Positions 17,857 to 27,352 are shown, numbered from the stretch's first letter. The stretch: 64,000 nucleotides of DNA from Verrucomicrobiaceae bacterium (GCA_027490195.1 JAIXYN010000014.1:124001-188000); one strand, 5' to 3'. A program made the numbers and translations. The notes: a model not told the origin generated them from the sequence alone.

Positions 17857-18412
17857 GGCTCATGGAAAGACTGTTCCAGTAAGAACTGCAGAATCTCCTA
17901 GTGGCATTCCATTGCAGTTGGCCGTCTTCCTGCAATAACTCTCGCGTGAATGCTGTGGAGCGTATGACGCTCGGCACTGGCAGAGGCTTCTTCCAGAAGG
18001 ATTCCCACGGCTTATCCTCGTGATAGCTGTAATGAAGCCAGTAGTTTCCCTGAACAGGTTCATAGGGTCGTTCAATAATCAACAGGCCTTCCGTTGTGAG
18101 CAGTTCTGCGAAGGCTTGATTCCAAATTCCCGGCGTGTGAGTGAGGTCTGTGAGTTTAGTATCAAGACTCAGTCTTTCCTGAAAGGGACGAAGCTCCTCA
18201 CCTGTCAGCCAGACAGGAGGTGAAAAGAGCAACTGCGGCACCGGTGCAGCGAGTCGGCGGACTTCATCCATTCCTGAATCAACCCAACGTTCGACATCGC
18301 TGCTGTTCACGGCGGCTGCAGTCATCGCTTGCAACGGCCACGCATGACCCGCCAGCAGCGCAAAAGCAGATGCCAGCAGGACGGAACGAAGACATTGGGA
18401 CGCCCTGATCAT
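17840..18412 (-). CDS. Secreted protein of unknown function
   Basis: A 190-aa protein with a signal peptide (about residues 1-30, SVLLASAFALLAGHAWPLQA). The mature part has MDEVRRLAAPVPQLLFSPPVWLTGEELRPF, WNQAFAELLTTEGLLIIERPYEP and NYWLHYSYHEDKPWESFWKK segments; I do not recognise the family. The ATG at 18412 overlaps the stop of the upstream small gene as ATGA (18409-18412), which supports this start over upstream in-frame codons. It is the second gene of the four-gene operon. Confidence 0.6.
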   Translation of the reverse strand: MIRASQCLRSVLLASAFALLAGHAWPLQAMTAAAVNSSDVERWVDSGMDEVRRLAAPVPQLLFSPPVWLTGEELRPFQERLSLDTKLTDLTHTPGIWNQAFAELLTTEGLLIIERPYEPVQGNYWLHYSYHEDKPWESFWKKPLPVPSVIRSTAFTRELLQEDGQLQWNATRRFCSSYWNSLSMSHEDAI

Positions 18413-18642
18413 GGCTTCACGGGCGGCAGCAGCGGCTTGTCGGTCTGCAAAGCACCTGAACTGATCGTGGTGCCGCCGGTGAACGATTTGCTGCCGGACA
18501 TGAGAATGGGACCGCTTTTGGAACCGGGCATCATGGCCGGATTGGCCTGCTTGTGGGCGAACCACGCGCAGCCGATGAGCAGACCAAGTGAAGAGCAGAC
18601 GGCGACACAACGCAGGCAGAAACGAGCACGGGGCGATTTCAT
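18409..18642 (-). CDS. Small membrane-anchored or lipoprotein-like protein
   Basis: A 77-aa protein. A basic N-terminus (MKSPRARF) precedes a hydrophobic stretch with LGLLIGC, a possible lipobox. The polar tail carries two GSKS motifs (MMPGSKSGPILMSGSKSF) and ends LLPPVKP. No family recognised. It is the first gene of the operon, coupled by ATGA to the next gene. A simple TM anchor is the alternative to lipidation. Confidence 0.55.
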   Translation of the reverse strand: MKSPRARFCLRCVAVCSSLGLLIGCAWFAHKQANPAMMPGSKSGPILMSGSKSFTGGTTISSGALQTDKPLLPPVKP

Positions 18643-18703
18643 GCCCTAAATGCTACTCGGATGAGTAGATCAGTGTCGAGAGCGAATTTTGGTAGGAAGA
18701 GCA

Positions 18704-21700
18704 TCAATCCTCAAACATGAACTCGTTGCTCATCAGCAGCACTTGCGCGAGCTGGCTGAGGGAGCTCTGGGGCCGGGCGCGGCCGATGGGCCAGCGGCTG
18801 GCGTCGCAGAAGTCGTTTTTGGAATGGGTGAGCACTTCGCCGGTGTCGGCGCGGCTGATGGTGGGCTGCCAGTCGAAGCTGTCGCTGTCGGTGCCGCCTT
18901 CGTTGTGAACGATGAAGTAGAGAGTGTCGCCGCGTTTCACGTCGGTGGTGAGCAGGACGGGGACTTTCTTGTTCTGCGGGGTGCAAAGCTGTTCGGCCAG
19001 GATGCCGGTGCGCTCATTGTAAATCCAGGCGCGGACGCCATCGCCACGCTCACTGTTGCGGCTGAGTACGCTGTCGATGAAGACCTTCATGTCGGTCGGC
19101 ACATGCCAGCGGGTGGTGACAACGTATTCGCTGGGGGCGGAGTGTGCGCCGTAGTTGGCCCAGAAGGCATGACCCCATTTAGGATCCGGGATTTTGGGGC
19201 CGGGGCTCCAGACTTTCTGGCCGCCGCCACCGCGATCTGTCAACTGCGTAAAAGCTTGGAATTCGGTGAAGGAAGGCTTGCCTTCGGGAGTGCGAGTGAA
19301 CTTCATCGAGCCGTAGCTCCAGCGGAAGGGCTTATCGGCATTGAGCGCGGTGGCATCAGCCGCGAAGCGCTGGGCCAGTTCGACTTCATCTGGCTTCGGA
19401 TCGCGGGCCAGCACGCGGCGGTACATCGCGCGGATGGCTTCTGAATCGAGCGTAGTGCCTGCCTGCGGTGTCTCTTTGGCGATGGCATCGGCACGGGCAC
19501 GCATGAAGGGGCTGTTCATCAAAAAGAGCGCCTGCTGCGGCACGGTGGTGTTGAAGCGCTGCGGGCTGTGGCCGTCCGGATTGGCGAAGTCAAACATCGC
19601 AGGCACGCTGGCCTGATCGTAGCGGTCCACTTTCAGATAAACGGTGCGCAGGGTGTCAGCTTCCTTCGCATTCAGCTCCACGGGACGTCCACCATGCTTA
19701 TGCATATCCAGTTCGCCGGTGGCTGACAGAATGGCATCGCGCATCGTTTCATAATCGAGGCGCTGACGGTTGAAGCGGCTGAGCAGATCGTTCTCAGCGT
19801 CTTTCGTGGCTTTTTCCGGCGTGGCATGGCTGCTCTGCTGGAACGTGCGCGAGGTGAGGATCAGCGTGTGAAGCTTCTTCAAGCTCCAGCCGTTTTCCAT
19901 GAAGGTGGCGGCGAGGTAGTCGAGGAGATCTGCCTGCACGGGCTTTGAGGTCTGCACACCGAAATCGCTGGTCTGAGAAACGAGCGGCTTGCCGAAATGC
20001 TGCAGCCACACGCGGTTCACAATGACGCGCGCGGTGAGCGGATTGTCCTTGTTGGCGATGTGCTTGGCGAGTTCGAGACGGCCGCTGCCGTCGGTGAATT
20101 TTTCGCCGCCGAACATCGTGAGCCACGCACGCGGTGCGGGATCGCCCTGCCGCGCCGGATTGCCGCGGATATAGACGCGAACGTCCTGCGGCTTCGGTTT
20201 GTCCACCATCACCATGGCGCGTGGCGGCGCGCCGGGATGGGTGCTGTCGAGTTTGGTGCGCTCGTTGTTGAGCTTCACCACAGTCTCGCTGTCCTTGCGG
20301 GTGAAGAAGGCATTGGCACCTTCCACCGGCACCGACATGGGCGAATGCTTGTCCTGCATGAGCTGACGCATGGGCTCCACCTTGCTGTCGAGAATGATGC
20401 GTGCGTAGGCCACGGCGACCTCCTTCATCGACCTCGGAGGCGACTGCACGAAGGCGGCGGCGATCTCCGGCGTGCAGCCGCTTTCCGGTTTGGCCAGCTC
20501 TTGCGCAATGGCTGTAGATTTAGCGGCAAACTCCGCCTCAGGAAGTTTGGAGAAGCGATTCCAGGCAACCATCGTCGCGTGAGGCTTCGCACTTAAAGCG
20601 TAGCGATTCAGGAAATCGCGCCATTGAGTGGCCACACGGTCACGCAGCTTCATCTGACCGGCCTTGCCTATGAAAACAGTGGTATCTTTGATGGCCACGG
20701 AATCTTGGGCGAATGCGAGGTATTCAGCCAGACGCTCCGGTTTGCGGAACTCGTCATAGACGGTGCGTTTGAAGTCGAGTTCCTTCTTCGCGATTTCGGC
20801 CGCCTTGGCATCGTAGTCTTGGCCATCCTTTTCGTTCGCCGCCTTGCCGATGATGGGCATCACGGTGTCATCCGGTTCGTCGCTGCTGTTCAGGATGCTG
20901 TACATCGCATAGTAGTCACGGCTCGGGATCGGATCGAATTTGTGATCGTGGCAGCGTGCGCAGGCAACTGTGAGACCGAGGAGGCCGCGGCCGATGACAT
21001 CGATGCGGTCATCAGCGATGAGCAGGCGGTCATTGATGAAGCGCTCGCCGACGTTGTAGAAGCCCAACGCCGCGAGATTGGGCGAATTGGGTGTGGCTGA
21101 GGTCATGCGGTCCGCCGCGAGCTGATAGCTCACGAACTGGTCGTAGGGCATGTCATCGTTCAGAGCCTTCACGATCCAGTCGCGGTAGGTGTAGGCAAAA
21201 GGGTAGTAGTTGCTGCGGCCAGCCACCTGGTAGCCATTCGTGTCGGCATAGCGCACCACATCCAGCCAGAAGCGCGCCCAGCGCTCGCCATAGGAAGGTT
21301 GGGAGAGGAGATGTGGGATCAGCGTCTGAGGAGTCGGATTCTTCTGCAAATCGTCAAAAGTCGGCGGCAATCCGGTGAGCGTGAGGTGGATGCGGCGCGT
21401 CAGCGTGGCAGGCTCGGCAGGTGCGGCGAAATCGAGTCCGGCAGCCTTGAGTTTTTCACCCACAAATGCGTCGATGGGATTGCCGGTGAAACCAGCAGGC
21501 AGCGCAGGTTTTTGCACCGGCTTGTACGCCCAGTGCTGCATCGGGTCCGCTTTGGTGTGTTCAGCCACAACGGCCTCCACCGGCCATGGCAGGCCCATGC
21601 TGATCCACTTTTCGATCGCCGCGATCTGCGGAGCAGGCAGCTTTTCACCCTTCTTGGGCATCGCCTCGACACCTGCGACGTGGTTGATGGCCTTGATCAG

Positions 21701-21964
21701 CTTGCTGGCGCTCGGATTGCCGGCTTCCACAACCTTGCCGTAATCGCTGCCTTGAATGACAGCCGCTCTCGAGTCGAGACGCAGGCCGTTTTGATGCTTG
21801 TGTGAGCCGTGGCAATCGTAGCAGCGCTCCGCGAGCACGGGACGGATGTTTTTCTCAAAGAACTCGATTTGGTCAGGCGGAAAGGTCTCGGCGGCTGATG
21901 CAAGGGAACTTGCGACGGCAAGGCCGCCCAAAACGAGAGAGGGAAACTGGAAACGCAGGGTCAT
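18704..21964 (-). CDS. PSCyt1-DUF1549-DUF1553 (PSD1) secreted cytochrome protein
   Basis: A 1086-aa exported protein of the type expanded in Planctomycetes and Verrucomicrobia. A signal peptide (1-25) precedes a cytochrome c-like PSCyt1 domain with heme site C48YDCH52 (ERCYDCHGSHKHQNGLRLDS). DUF1549 follows (NPIDAFVGEKLKAAGL, RFWLDVVRYADTNGY, YDQFVSYQLAADRM), and DUF1553 occupies the C-terminal half (NPLTARVIVNRVWLQHFG, FMENGWSLKKLHTLILTSR, QRLDYETMRDAIL, LLMSNEFMFED end). These proteins are usually paired with a DUF1501 gene. No such partner is adjacent; the two DUF1501 genes of the window start at 12831 and 31130. A role in polysaccharide breakdown is widely proposed but unproven. Confidence 0.9.
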   Translation of the reverse strand: MTLRFQFPSLVLGGLAVASSLASAAETFPPDQIEFFEKNIRPVLAERCYDCHGSHKHQNGLRLDSRAAVIQGSDYGKVVEAGNPSASKLIKAINHVAGVEAMPKKGEKLPAPQIAAIEKWISMGLPWPVEAVVAEHTKADPMQHWAYKPVQKPALPAGFTGNPIDAFVGEKLKAAGLDFAAPAEPATLTRRIHLTLTGLPPTFDDLQKNPTPQTLIPHLLSQPSYGERWARFWLDVVRYADTNGYQVAGRSNYYPFAYTYRDWIVKALNDDMPYDQFVSYQLAADRMTSATPNSPNLAALGFYNVGERFINDRLLIADDRIDVIGRGLLGLTVACARCHDHKFDPIPSRDYYAMYSILNSSDEPDDTVMPIIGKAANEKDGQDYDAKAAEIAKKELDFKRTVYDEFRKPERLAEYLAFAQDSVAIKDTTVFIGKAGQMKLRDRVATQWRDFLNRYALSAKPHATMVAWNRFSKLPEAEFAAKSTAIAQELAKPESGCTPEIAAAFVQSPPRSMKEVAVAYARIILDSKVEPMRQLMQDKHSPMSVPVEGANAFFTRKDSETVVKLNNERTKLDSTHPGAPPRAMVMVDKPKPQDVRVYIRGNPARQGDPAPRAWLTMFGGEKFTDGSGRLELAKHIANKDNPLTARVIVNRVWLQHFGKPLVSQTSDFGVQTSKPVQADLLDYLAATFMENGWSLKKLHTLILTSRTFQQSSHATPEKATKDAENDLLSRFNRQRLDYETMRDAILSATGELDMHKHGGRPVELNAKEADTLRTVYLKVDRYDQASVPAMFDFANPDGHSPQRFNTTVPQQALFLMNSPFMRARADAIAKETPQAGTTLDSEAIRAMYRRVLARDPKPDEVELAQRFAADATALNADKPFRWSYGSMKFTRTPEGKPSFTEFQAFTQLTDRGGGGQKVWSPGPKIPDPKWGHAFWANYGAHSAPSEYVVTTRWHVPTDMKVFIDSVLSRNSERGDGVRAWIYNERTGILAEQLCTPQNKKVPVLLTTDVKRGDTLYFIVHNEGGTDSDSFDWQPTISRADTGEVLTHSKNDFCDASRWPIGRARPQSSLSQLAQVLLMSNEFMFED

Positions 21965-22065
21965 GTGGGGGGGCGACGGGGGATTCTACATCACTTCCCG
22001 TCAAAAACCAAACGCGCAGCGAATGTGCCAGCTTGCAGGCGACAAAATGCGGTTTTTGTCACCTT

Positions 22066-23385
22066 TCAGACCTGATTTGCCTTGAGCACTCGCAGCATGT
22101 TCCCGCCGATGACCTGCCGGATTGTCTCATCGCTGTGGCCGCGCATGATCATACCGAGGGTGAAAAGCGGCCAGTTTGACCAGGCGACGCTTTGTTCCGC
22201 TGTCAGGGTCGTCACGAAGTCGTCCTTGGGCCAGAGGTGCTCCCATTTGTCGGCACTGCCGCCGGGGGCTTTGAGCAGCTTGGCCCGCTCCTCTTTGTCA
22301 AAACGGGAGGTGTAGGCCACGTCGCAGCCGATGGCGGCGTGTTTGGCCCCGAATTTCTTGATGAGGTGGTCGAGGTGATCGAGCAGCGCGGTGATGTCTC
22401 CTTTGCCACCGAGGAAGCGGGGGATGCAGCAGATACCGACCAAGCCGTCGGTGTCGCAGATGGCCTTAATGGTGTCGTCCGGCTTGCCGCGGAAGTGCTC
22501 ATAAACTCCGCAGCAGGTGGTGTGGCTGGCCACCATGGGCCGCGTGCTGCTCTTTGCTGCATCGTAGGCTGTCTTCCAGCCACTGTGTGCAACATCGGCG
22601 ATGACACCGATCTTGTTCATCTCAGCGACCGCGGCGCGGCCAAAATCACTCAGACCGCCATCGTGCGGTTCTCCGGCACCATCACCCAGCGGATTCCGCC
22701 GGTTGTAGGTCACGTGCATCATGCGGGTGCCCAGTTCGTGGAAAATGCGCACAAATCGCAGCTCATCGCGCACATTTTCCCAGTCTTGCATCAAGGGGAC
22801 CCCGTTGGTGGTGAAGCATAGGCCGACGTTTCCGGCCTTCTTGAGTGCTACAATTTCCTCGGACAAAACGACCTTGGAGAGTGTCGGATTCAGCAAGTCT
22901 GTGGCCTTGGTGAAGTGGGCGAGGCGTTTGATGAGCCGCAGCGGGTCGCTGCCTTCTTCGCCGGTGTTTTGGAAAATGCAGGTCACACCGGCGGCGTGGA
23001 AGGCATCGAGGAATTCCTTGCGCTCGCGTTCATTAGTCGCGTTGCGGTTCATGGACATGGACTCGCGCAGGTCGGTGATCTCGTCGGCGCCCATGCCGGA
23101 TTTGATCGCTTCGTTCATTGCTTCCGCATCGATGGCACAGCGGGGGGCGAAGCCGTAGCTTTCAAAGACGACGGAGCCGAAATGAAGCTCCCAGGCGTGT
23201 TCGATCTGCGCCTGCGTGGGCTTTAGCAGGCTCAGTGCGACTTCACGAGGCTTGTCGATGGCTGGATTACCGGTGATCCAGGATTTTTTCGACTCCTCGG
23301 AGCGAACATGGATGTGGAAACTGCCTGCGCATGCCGCGAGCGGTAGTGTTTGAAGCAGGCGGCGTCGAGTCAAAGGGGCGTTCAT
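22066..23385 (-). CDS. Membrane dipeptidase (peptidase family M19) homologue, probably with a degenerate metal site
   Basis: A 439-aa exported protein. The N-terminus (LTRRRLLQTLPLAACAGS) looks like a Tat or Sec signal. The amidohydrolase-fold part shows GLSDFGRAAVAEMNKIG, GVIADVAHSG and ASHTTCCG, typical of renal-dipeptidase (M19) proteins. By eye the first metal motif (HxD near the N-terminus) appears as ELHFGSVVFE, and the bridging Glu of IEGGH appears as LCFTTNGVP, so two usual zinc ligands may be absent while the later His residues remain. The ATG at 23385 is preferred over a TTG at 23397. The function is therefore uncertain; it could be a non-canonical hydrolase. Confidence 0.75.
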   Translation of the reverse strand: MNAPLTRRRLLQTLPLAACAGSFHIHVRSEESKKSWITGNPAIDKPREVALSLLKPTQAQIEHAWELHFGSVVFESYGFAPRCAIDAEAMNEAIKSGMGADEITDLRESMSMNRNATNERERKEFLDAFHAAGVTCIFQNTGEEGSDPLRLIKRLAHFTKATDLLNPTLSKVVLSEEIVALKKAGNVGLCFTTNGVPLMQDWENVRDELRFVRIFHELGTRMMHVTYNRRNPLGDGAGEPHDGGLSDFGRAAVAEMNKIGVIADVAHSGWKTAYDAAKSSTRPMVASHTTCCGVYEHFRGKPDDTIKAICDTDGLVGICCIPRFLGGKGDITALLDHLDHLIKKFGAKHAAIGCDVAYTSRFDKEERAKLLKAPGGSADKWEHLWPKDDFVTTLTAEQSVAWSNWPLFTLGMIMRGHSDETIRQVIGGNMLRVLKANQV

Positions 23386-23416
23386 GTATGGGAACAAACG
23401 CGCCTTAGCCGGAGTT

Positions 23417-25135
23417 TTAGCGGCGAAGCTTTTTCTTCAGGCGCATCCAAGTGGGGACGTCGAGGTCCTCACCTTGCACGATCGAAGGTTCGGTGTCCTT
23501 GAAGCGGCCACGGTCTTCTTCGCCGAGACTGAAGGTCTGCTGGCTTTCAGCCGTGGACTTGCGGGCGAGGACGGCAGTAGCGCGGATCGTCGAAGACTCA
23601 GACTCGGGCTCTTCAAAGGAAATGAGGTCATCCTGTGCTGCAGCGGCTTCGGTCTGCAAGGTGACGCTGCGTGCCACGACGGCGGCGAGGGTGGATTCCT
23701 TGCTGCTGCGGGCGGCGTCGGCCAGTTCCTTGGCGGCAGGGGTGCGCACTGGGATGCGTGCCGTTTCCGGAGTGGGGACGATCACTGGAGCGACGGGTTC
23801 AACAAATGCATCAAAATCAGCAAACGCTGGTGGCTCTTCCTCATAGGCCACGGGTTCTTCCACGGGCGGCAATTTGGCTGCCTCCGCATGAAGGCTGGTC
23901 AACGGGAAGGTTTCACCGACGGCAGGGACGGAGGCGAACTCCTCGGACTTGAAGAGCAGGTCAGGGGGCGATGCCACAGGGGCTGGGGGCGCGTATGGAG
24001 AAGGCGCTTTCTTCACCGCAGCCTCGCGTCTGGGTGCAGGTGCAGGGGCGGCCACTGGAGCCGGAGCTGGGGCCGCGACAGGAGCAGGTGCAGGCAGTTC
24101 AGCGCGGGGCTGGAGCATTTCCGAAGGTGGTGCTGCGGTGGCGTGAGCGTTGAGCTGGTTGAGCCCAAGCGAACTGATGAGAGTGACGGCGACGGCGTCT
24201 CCCAGCTTCGCATCGACCCCGAGGCCGAAGAGAATGTGGGTTTGGTCCGGTACGTGGCGTCCGAGCTGCTTCATGACATTCTCGACTTCGACCAGTGTGA
24301 GCGATTCGCCGCCAGCGACGTGAACCAAGAGGTTCTTCGTCTGGTGCAGGAGACGGCCGGAGTCGATGAGCGGGCTCTTGAGCGCTTTCTTGAGCGCTTC
24401 GGCACCACGGTTCTGACCGCGGGCTTCGCCGAAACCAAAGAGGCAGCGGCCATTGGCATTGGCCAGAGCGGAGGTGAGGTCGTCGAGGCCGAGTTTCACG
24501 AGGCCCGGAGTGATGGTGATGGTGGAGATGGCACGCAGGCTCTGGGCAATGAGCTGGTCCGCCTGATTGAAGGCTTTCTGAATGCCGTCCTTCGGCAGGA
24601 TGAGCTCACCCATGCGGTTGTTTTCAAACAGGACGAGGGCATCCGCACGCTTTTGCAGCAGTTCGAGCGCCTCTTCGGCCTGGGCCAGACGACGGCGGCC
24701 TTCGAAACTGAATGGCATGGTGGCGACGACGAGCACCAGCGCGCCGGTGTTTTTAGCGATCTCAGCAATGACTGGAGCCGCACCGCTGCCGGTGCCGCCG
24801 CCGAGTCCGGCGCTGATGAAAATGATGTCGTGATTTTCGATGGCCTGACGGATCTGATCGCGCGAGAACAGCGCGGCCTCACGCCCGAGATCGGGATCAC
24901 CGCCGGCACCAATGCCCTTCATGAGCTCGGCACCCAACTGGATCTTCACCGGTGCCATGGAATGACCGAGCACCCGCACATCGGTATGCGCGCAGACCAG
25001 GGTGGCATCCACGATACGGTCTAGGGTGATGCGATCGACAACGTTGGAACCGGCGCCGCCGACACCGACGATGCAGATGCGCGGTGCCGCCATGCTGGCA
25101 CCTTCAGGTGATTGGGAGCGGTCGTATTCTACCAT
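23417..25135 (-). CDS. ftsZ: Cell division protein FtsZ (divergent, long linker)
   Basis: Tubulin-like GTPase that forms the cytokinetic ring. The core (residues about 16-335) has the T1 glycine loop VGVGGAGSN (23-31), the tubulin signature GGGTGSG (112-118) and [11 protein letters not shown]. At about 340-555 lies an unusually long Pro/Ala-rich linker, and the last residues, [14 protein letters not shown], match the FtsZ C-terminal peptide that binds FtsA. The total is 572 aa against about 350-400 in most bacteria. Two hallmark sites differ: AHTD replaces the NTD motif, and the T7 loop reads VKLGLDDL where the consensus is NxDFAD. It is the third gene of ftsQ-ftsA-ftsZ. A second in-frame ATG at 25093 is possible. 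Confidence 0.95.
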   Translation of the reverse strand: MVEYDRSQSPEGASMAAPRICIVGVGGAGSNVVDRITLDRIVDATLVCAHTDVRVLGHSMAPVKIQLGAELMKGIGAGGDPDLGREAALFSRDQIRQAIENHDIIFISAGLGGGTGSGAAPVIAEIAKNTGALVLVVATMPFSFEGRRRLAQAEEALELLQKRADALVLFENNRMGELILPKDGIQKAFNQADQLIAQSLRAISTITITPGLVKLGLDDLTSALANANGRCLFGFGEARGQNRGAEALKKALKSPLIDSGRLLHQTKNLLVHVAGGESLTLVEVENVMKQLGRHVPDQTHILFGLGVDAKLGDAVAVTLISSLGLNQLNAHATAAPPSEMLQPRAELPAPAPVAAPAPAPVAAPAPAPRREAAVKKAPSPYAPPAPVASPPDLLFKSEEFASVPAVGETFPLTSLHAEAAKLPPVEEPVAYEEEPPAFADFDAFVEPVAPVIVPTPETARIPVRTPAAKELADAARSSKESTLAAVVARSVTLQTEAAAAQDDLISFEEPESESSTIRATAVLARKSTAESQQTFSLGEEDRGRFKDTEPSIVQGEDLDVPTWMRLKKKLRR

Positions 25136-25172
25136 AATCGTGGGTGGTTAAGGCTGGGCTGCTGTCTTTAAA

Positions 25173-26390
25173 CTAAAGTGTGACGGATGAGAGGAGTTCC
25201 TGCATGCGTCGGCCGAGGCGCTTCAGGGGAGAGAGAAAGGGCTTCTCGCTGTCAAGAATCTGCGCATAGCGAATGAGGCCGATCGGAGCGGAGTATTGCG
25301 GGTTCTCGAAAGTGGCGGTGATGCCGCTGACGGGAGCCGAACCTGCGCGCGTGACTTTGATTCCAAACACTTCACGAGCCACCACGTCAATCCCTTTCAT
25401 CATGCTGACGCCACCTGTGAGATAAATGCCTGCACCGAGACGGCCGAGGTGATCCTCCACCCGGACCCGCACCTGGATAAGTATTTCTTTAGTGCGGAGG
25501 TTCATGACCTCGTTCAAAAACGCGCGTTCGATCTCGCCAAGAATCAAGCCGGTGTCGTCCTCGATGCTGAGCATTTCACCTTCAGGCACCTCGTCATACA
25601 AGACGCTGCCTTCCTCCACCTTGAGGCGTTCGGCACGCCCGTTTGGGATCTGCAGCGCCATCGAGACATCATTGGTGATGTGATCGCCACCGAGAGGGAC
25701 GCAGCCGGAGGCGGTGATCATGCCGTCTTCGTACAAGACGTAGTCACAAGTGCCTGCGCCGAAGTCGATCATGAGAGCACCCTGCATTTTCGCTTCACGA
25801 GTCAGCACGACCTGTGCCGCAGCGACGGGATTGAAGACCACGTCCTCCACTTCGAGCGGAATTTCACGCACGCAGCGGATGGCATTTTGTACACGGCCGC
25901 GCACGCCATGGATGATGTGGTAGTCCGCTTCAAGCACGCGGCCCTCGCGCCCGATCGGCTGGCGCACGGCTTCCTGCCCGTCCACGATGTACTGCCGTGT
26001 GACGCTGTGAAGAAAGACATTTGACTGAGGGATCGAGACGCTGCGGGCGATCTCCTTCGCCTCCTCCACGTCGTCTTCGCTGATTTCTGTCTGTTCGTCC
26101 GGCAGGCGGTGACGGCCGCGATTGTTCAAGCTCTCGATGTGCGCGCCGGTGACGCCGAGGAAGACATTGCGGATCATCACATCGCTGCGGTCTTCCGCAC
26201 GCACGAGCGCATCGTTCACACAGGTCTGCACCTTTTCGAAATCCACGATCTCGCCTTTGCGTACACCACGGGAAGGAGCCTGGCCGACGCCGAGAATCTT
26301 GATGGCTCCATCGCGCTTGGCTTCACCCACGACGACGCAGATTTTATGCGTTCCGATTTCAAGACCTGCGTAAATGGTGCTTTTGGCCAT
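25173..26390 (-). CDS. ftsA: Cell division protein FtsA
   Basis: A 405-aa actin-like ATPase that tethers FtsZ to the membrane. It opens with YAGLEIGTHKICVVVGEA (phosphate 1) and has ALMIDFGAGTCDYVLYEDG (phosphate 2), IYLTGGVSMMKGID (adenosine motif) and a C-terminal amphipathic tail FLSPLKRLGRRMQELLSSVTL, the expected membrane-targeting helix. Its stop is 37 nt before the ftsZ start and its start is 5 nt after the ftsQ stop, the conserved ftsQ-ftsA-ftsZ order. Confidence 0.96.
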   Translation of the reverse strand: MAKSTIYAGLEIGTHKICVVVGEAKRDGAIKILGVGQAPSRGVRKGEIVDFEKVQTCVNDALVRAEDRSDVMIRNVFLGVTGAHIESLNNRGRHRLPDEQTEISEDDVEEAKEIARSVSIPQSNVFLHSVTRQYIVDGQEAVRQPIGREGRVLEADYHIIHGVRGRVQNAIRCVREIPLEVEDVVFNPVAAAQVVLTREAKMQGALMIDFGAGTCDYVLYEDGMITASGCVPLGGDHITNDVSMALQIPNGRAERLKVEEGSVLYDEVPEGEMLSIEDDTGLILGEIERAFLNEVMNLRTKEILIQVRVRVEDHLGRLGAGIYLTGGVSMMKGIDVVAREVFGIKVTRAGSAPVSGITATFENPQYSAPIGLIRYAQILDSEKPFLSPLKRLGRRMQELLSSVTL

Positions 26391-26395
26391 GAGAT

Positions 26396-27352
26396 TCAGC
26401 GTGCGGGTGGAGTTGAGGCGGTGGTCGCCAAATTCAGCCCGGTGACATCCGGCGTTTCATGAAAGGTGACGGGGGTGTTGATGCTGGCGATCAGGTTCAG
26501 TGTGGCGACACGCCATTTGCGCGCGCGTGCCTCGACCATGACGCGGTCAAAGCGCGCCAGCTGCGGATCGAGGTCATCGACGCCGAAGGTGATCTTGGTG
26601 TCACCGTTGAAATGTGCGACGAGCGACCACGGATTGGGAATTTCGATCACTTCCAGTGCGGGATGGGCATCATGAGTGCGGCTTTGCAGTTTCTCCATCA
26701 GGCGCAGCGCCGCGTGAACCTGCATGTCTGGCGACGGCCTGCCGGGGATGGCTTCGCTGAGGTCCGGGAATTGGATGCGGGGCATCGCGAGATACTCGCG
26801 GGTGATGACGTTGCAGGGAACCAGCGCCCCTTCGGCATCGATCAGGCATCCTTTGCCGCTCAGGGGGCCCAAAAGCTTATGCTTGGGGCATTCCATCCAG
26901 GCCACTGGCATGCGCTGCACGATATCGAGCGTGAGCTTGCCGTGGTAGTCGCGCTGAATCACTGCCGACTTCACCTGGGGCAGGCGTTCGATCTTGGCGC
27001 GCACTTCACGCAGGTTCATGGTGAGCAAGTTGGTGGCTTCGGTGAGGCCGGTGGCGGCCACGAGCTGCTGGCGCGTGAGGGTGCCCTCCGTGTTCACCTC
27101 CACGGTCTTCAGCATGAACTGAGAATTCTTTTCGAGCGCTTCATGCCAAGTCACCCAACCGATGCCGACGACGATCATCGCTGTGATCAGCCACATGGCG
27201 GTGCGAAAGCCACGGCGGCGGCGCTCCACGGCCTCATGCTCGCGAATGACTGGGGATTCCGGTAGATAGTCGATTACGTGGGTGCCCGTTCCCTTGCGCT
27301 TGCGGGAAGGGCGCTTGGCTGATTTTTTCGAGCCATTCTTGGCAGAAGACAT
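26396..27352 (-). CDS. ftsQ: Cell division protein FtsQ/DivIB
   Basis: A 318-aa bitopic divisome protein. A basic cytoplasmic N-terminus (KNGSKKSAKRPSRKRKG) is followed by one membrane helix (about residues 50-70, TAMWLITAMIVVGIGWV), a POTRA segment (VEVNTEGTLTRQQLVAATGL, IERLPQVKSAVIQRDY) and the FtsQ beta-domain. It is expected to hold FtsB/FtsL at the divisome. The ATG at 27352 is preferred over a GTG at 27385. Upstream, the usual murC/ddl genes are absent; a DUF1080 gene lies there instead, with two DnaA-box-like sequences in the gap. Confidence 0.9.
   Translation of the reverse strand: MSSAKNGSKKSAKRPSRKRKGTGTHVIDYLPESPVIREHEAVERRRRGFRTAMWLITAMIVVGIGWVTWHEALEKNSQFMLKTVEVNTEGTLTRQQLVAATGLTEATNLLTMNLREVRAKIERLPQVKSAVIQRDYHGKLTLDIVQRMPVAWMECPKHKLLGPLSGKGCLIDAEGALVPCNVITREYLAMPRIQFPDLSEAIPGRPSPDMQVHAALRLMEKLQSRTHDAHPALEVIEIPNPWSLVAHFNGDTKITFGVDDLDPQLARFDRVMVEARARKWRVATLNLIASINTPVTFHETPDVTGLNLATTASTPPAR

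Noticed and set aside
23384-25024. A 546-codon plus-strand frame opposite ftsZ
   Set aside because: It depends on the Pro/Ala codons of the FtsZ linker read backwards. No conserved domain or start signal.
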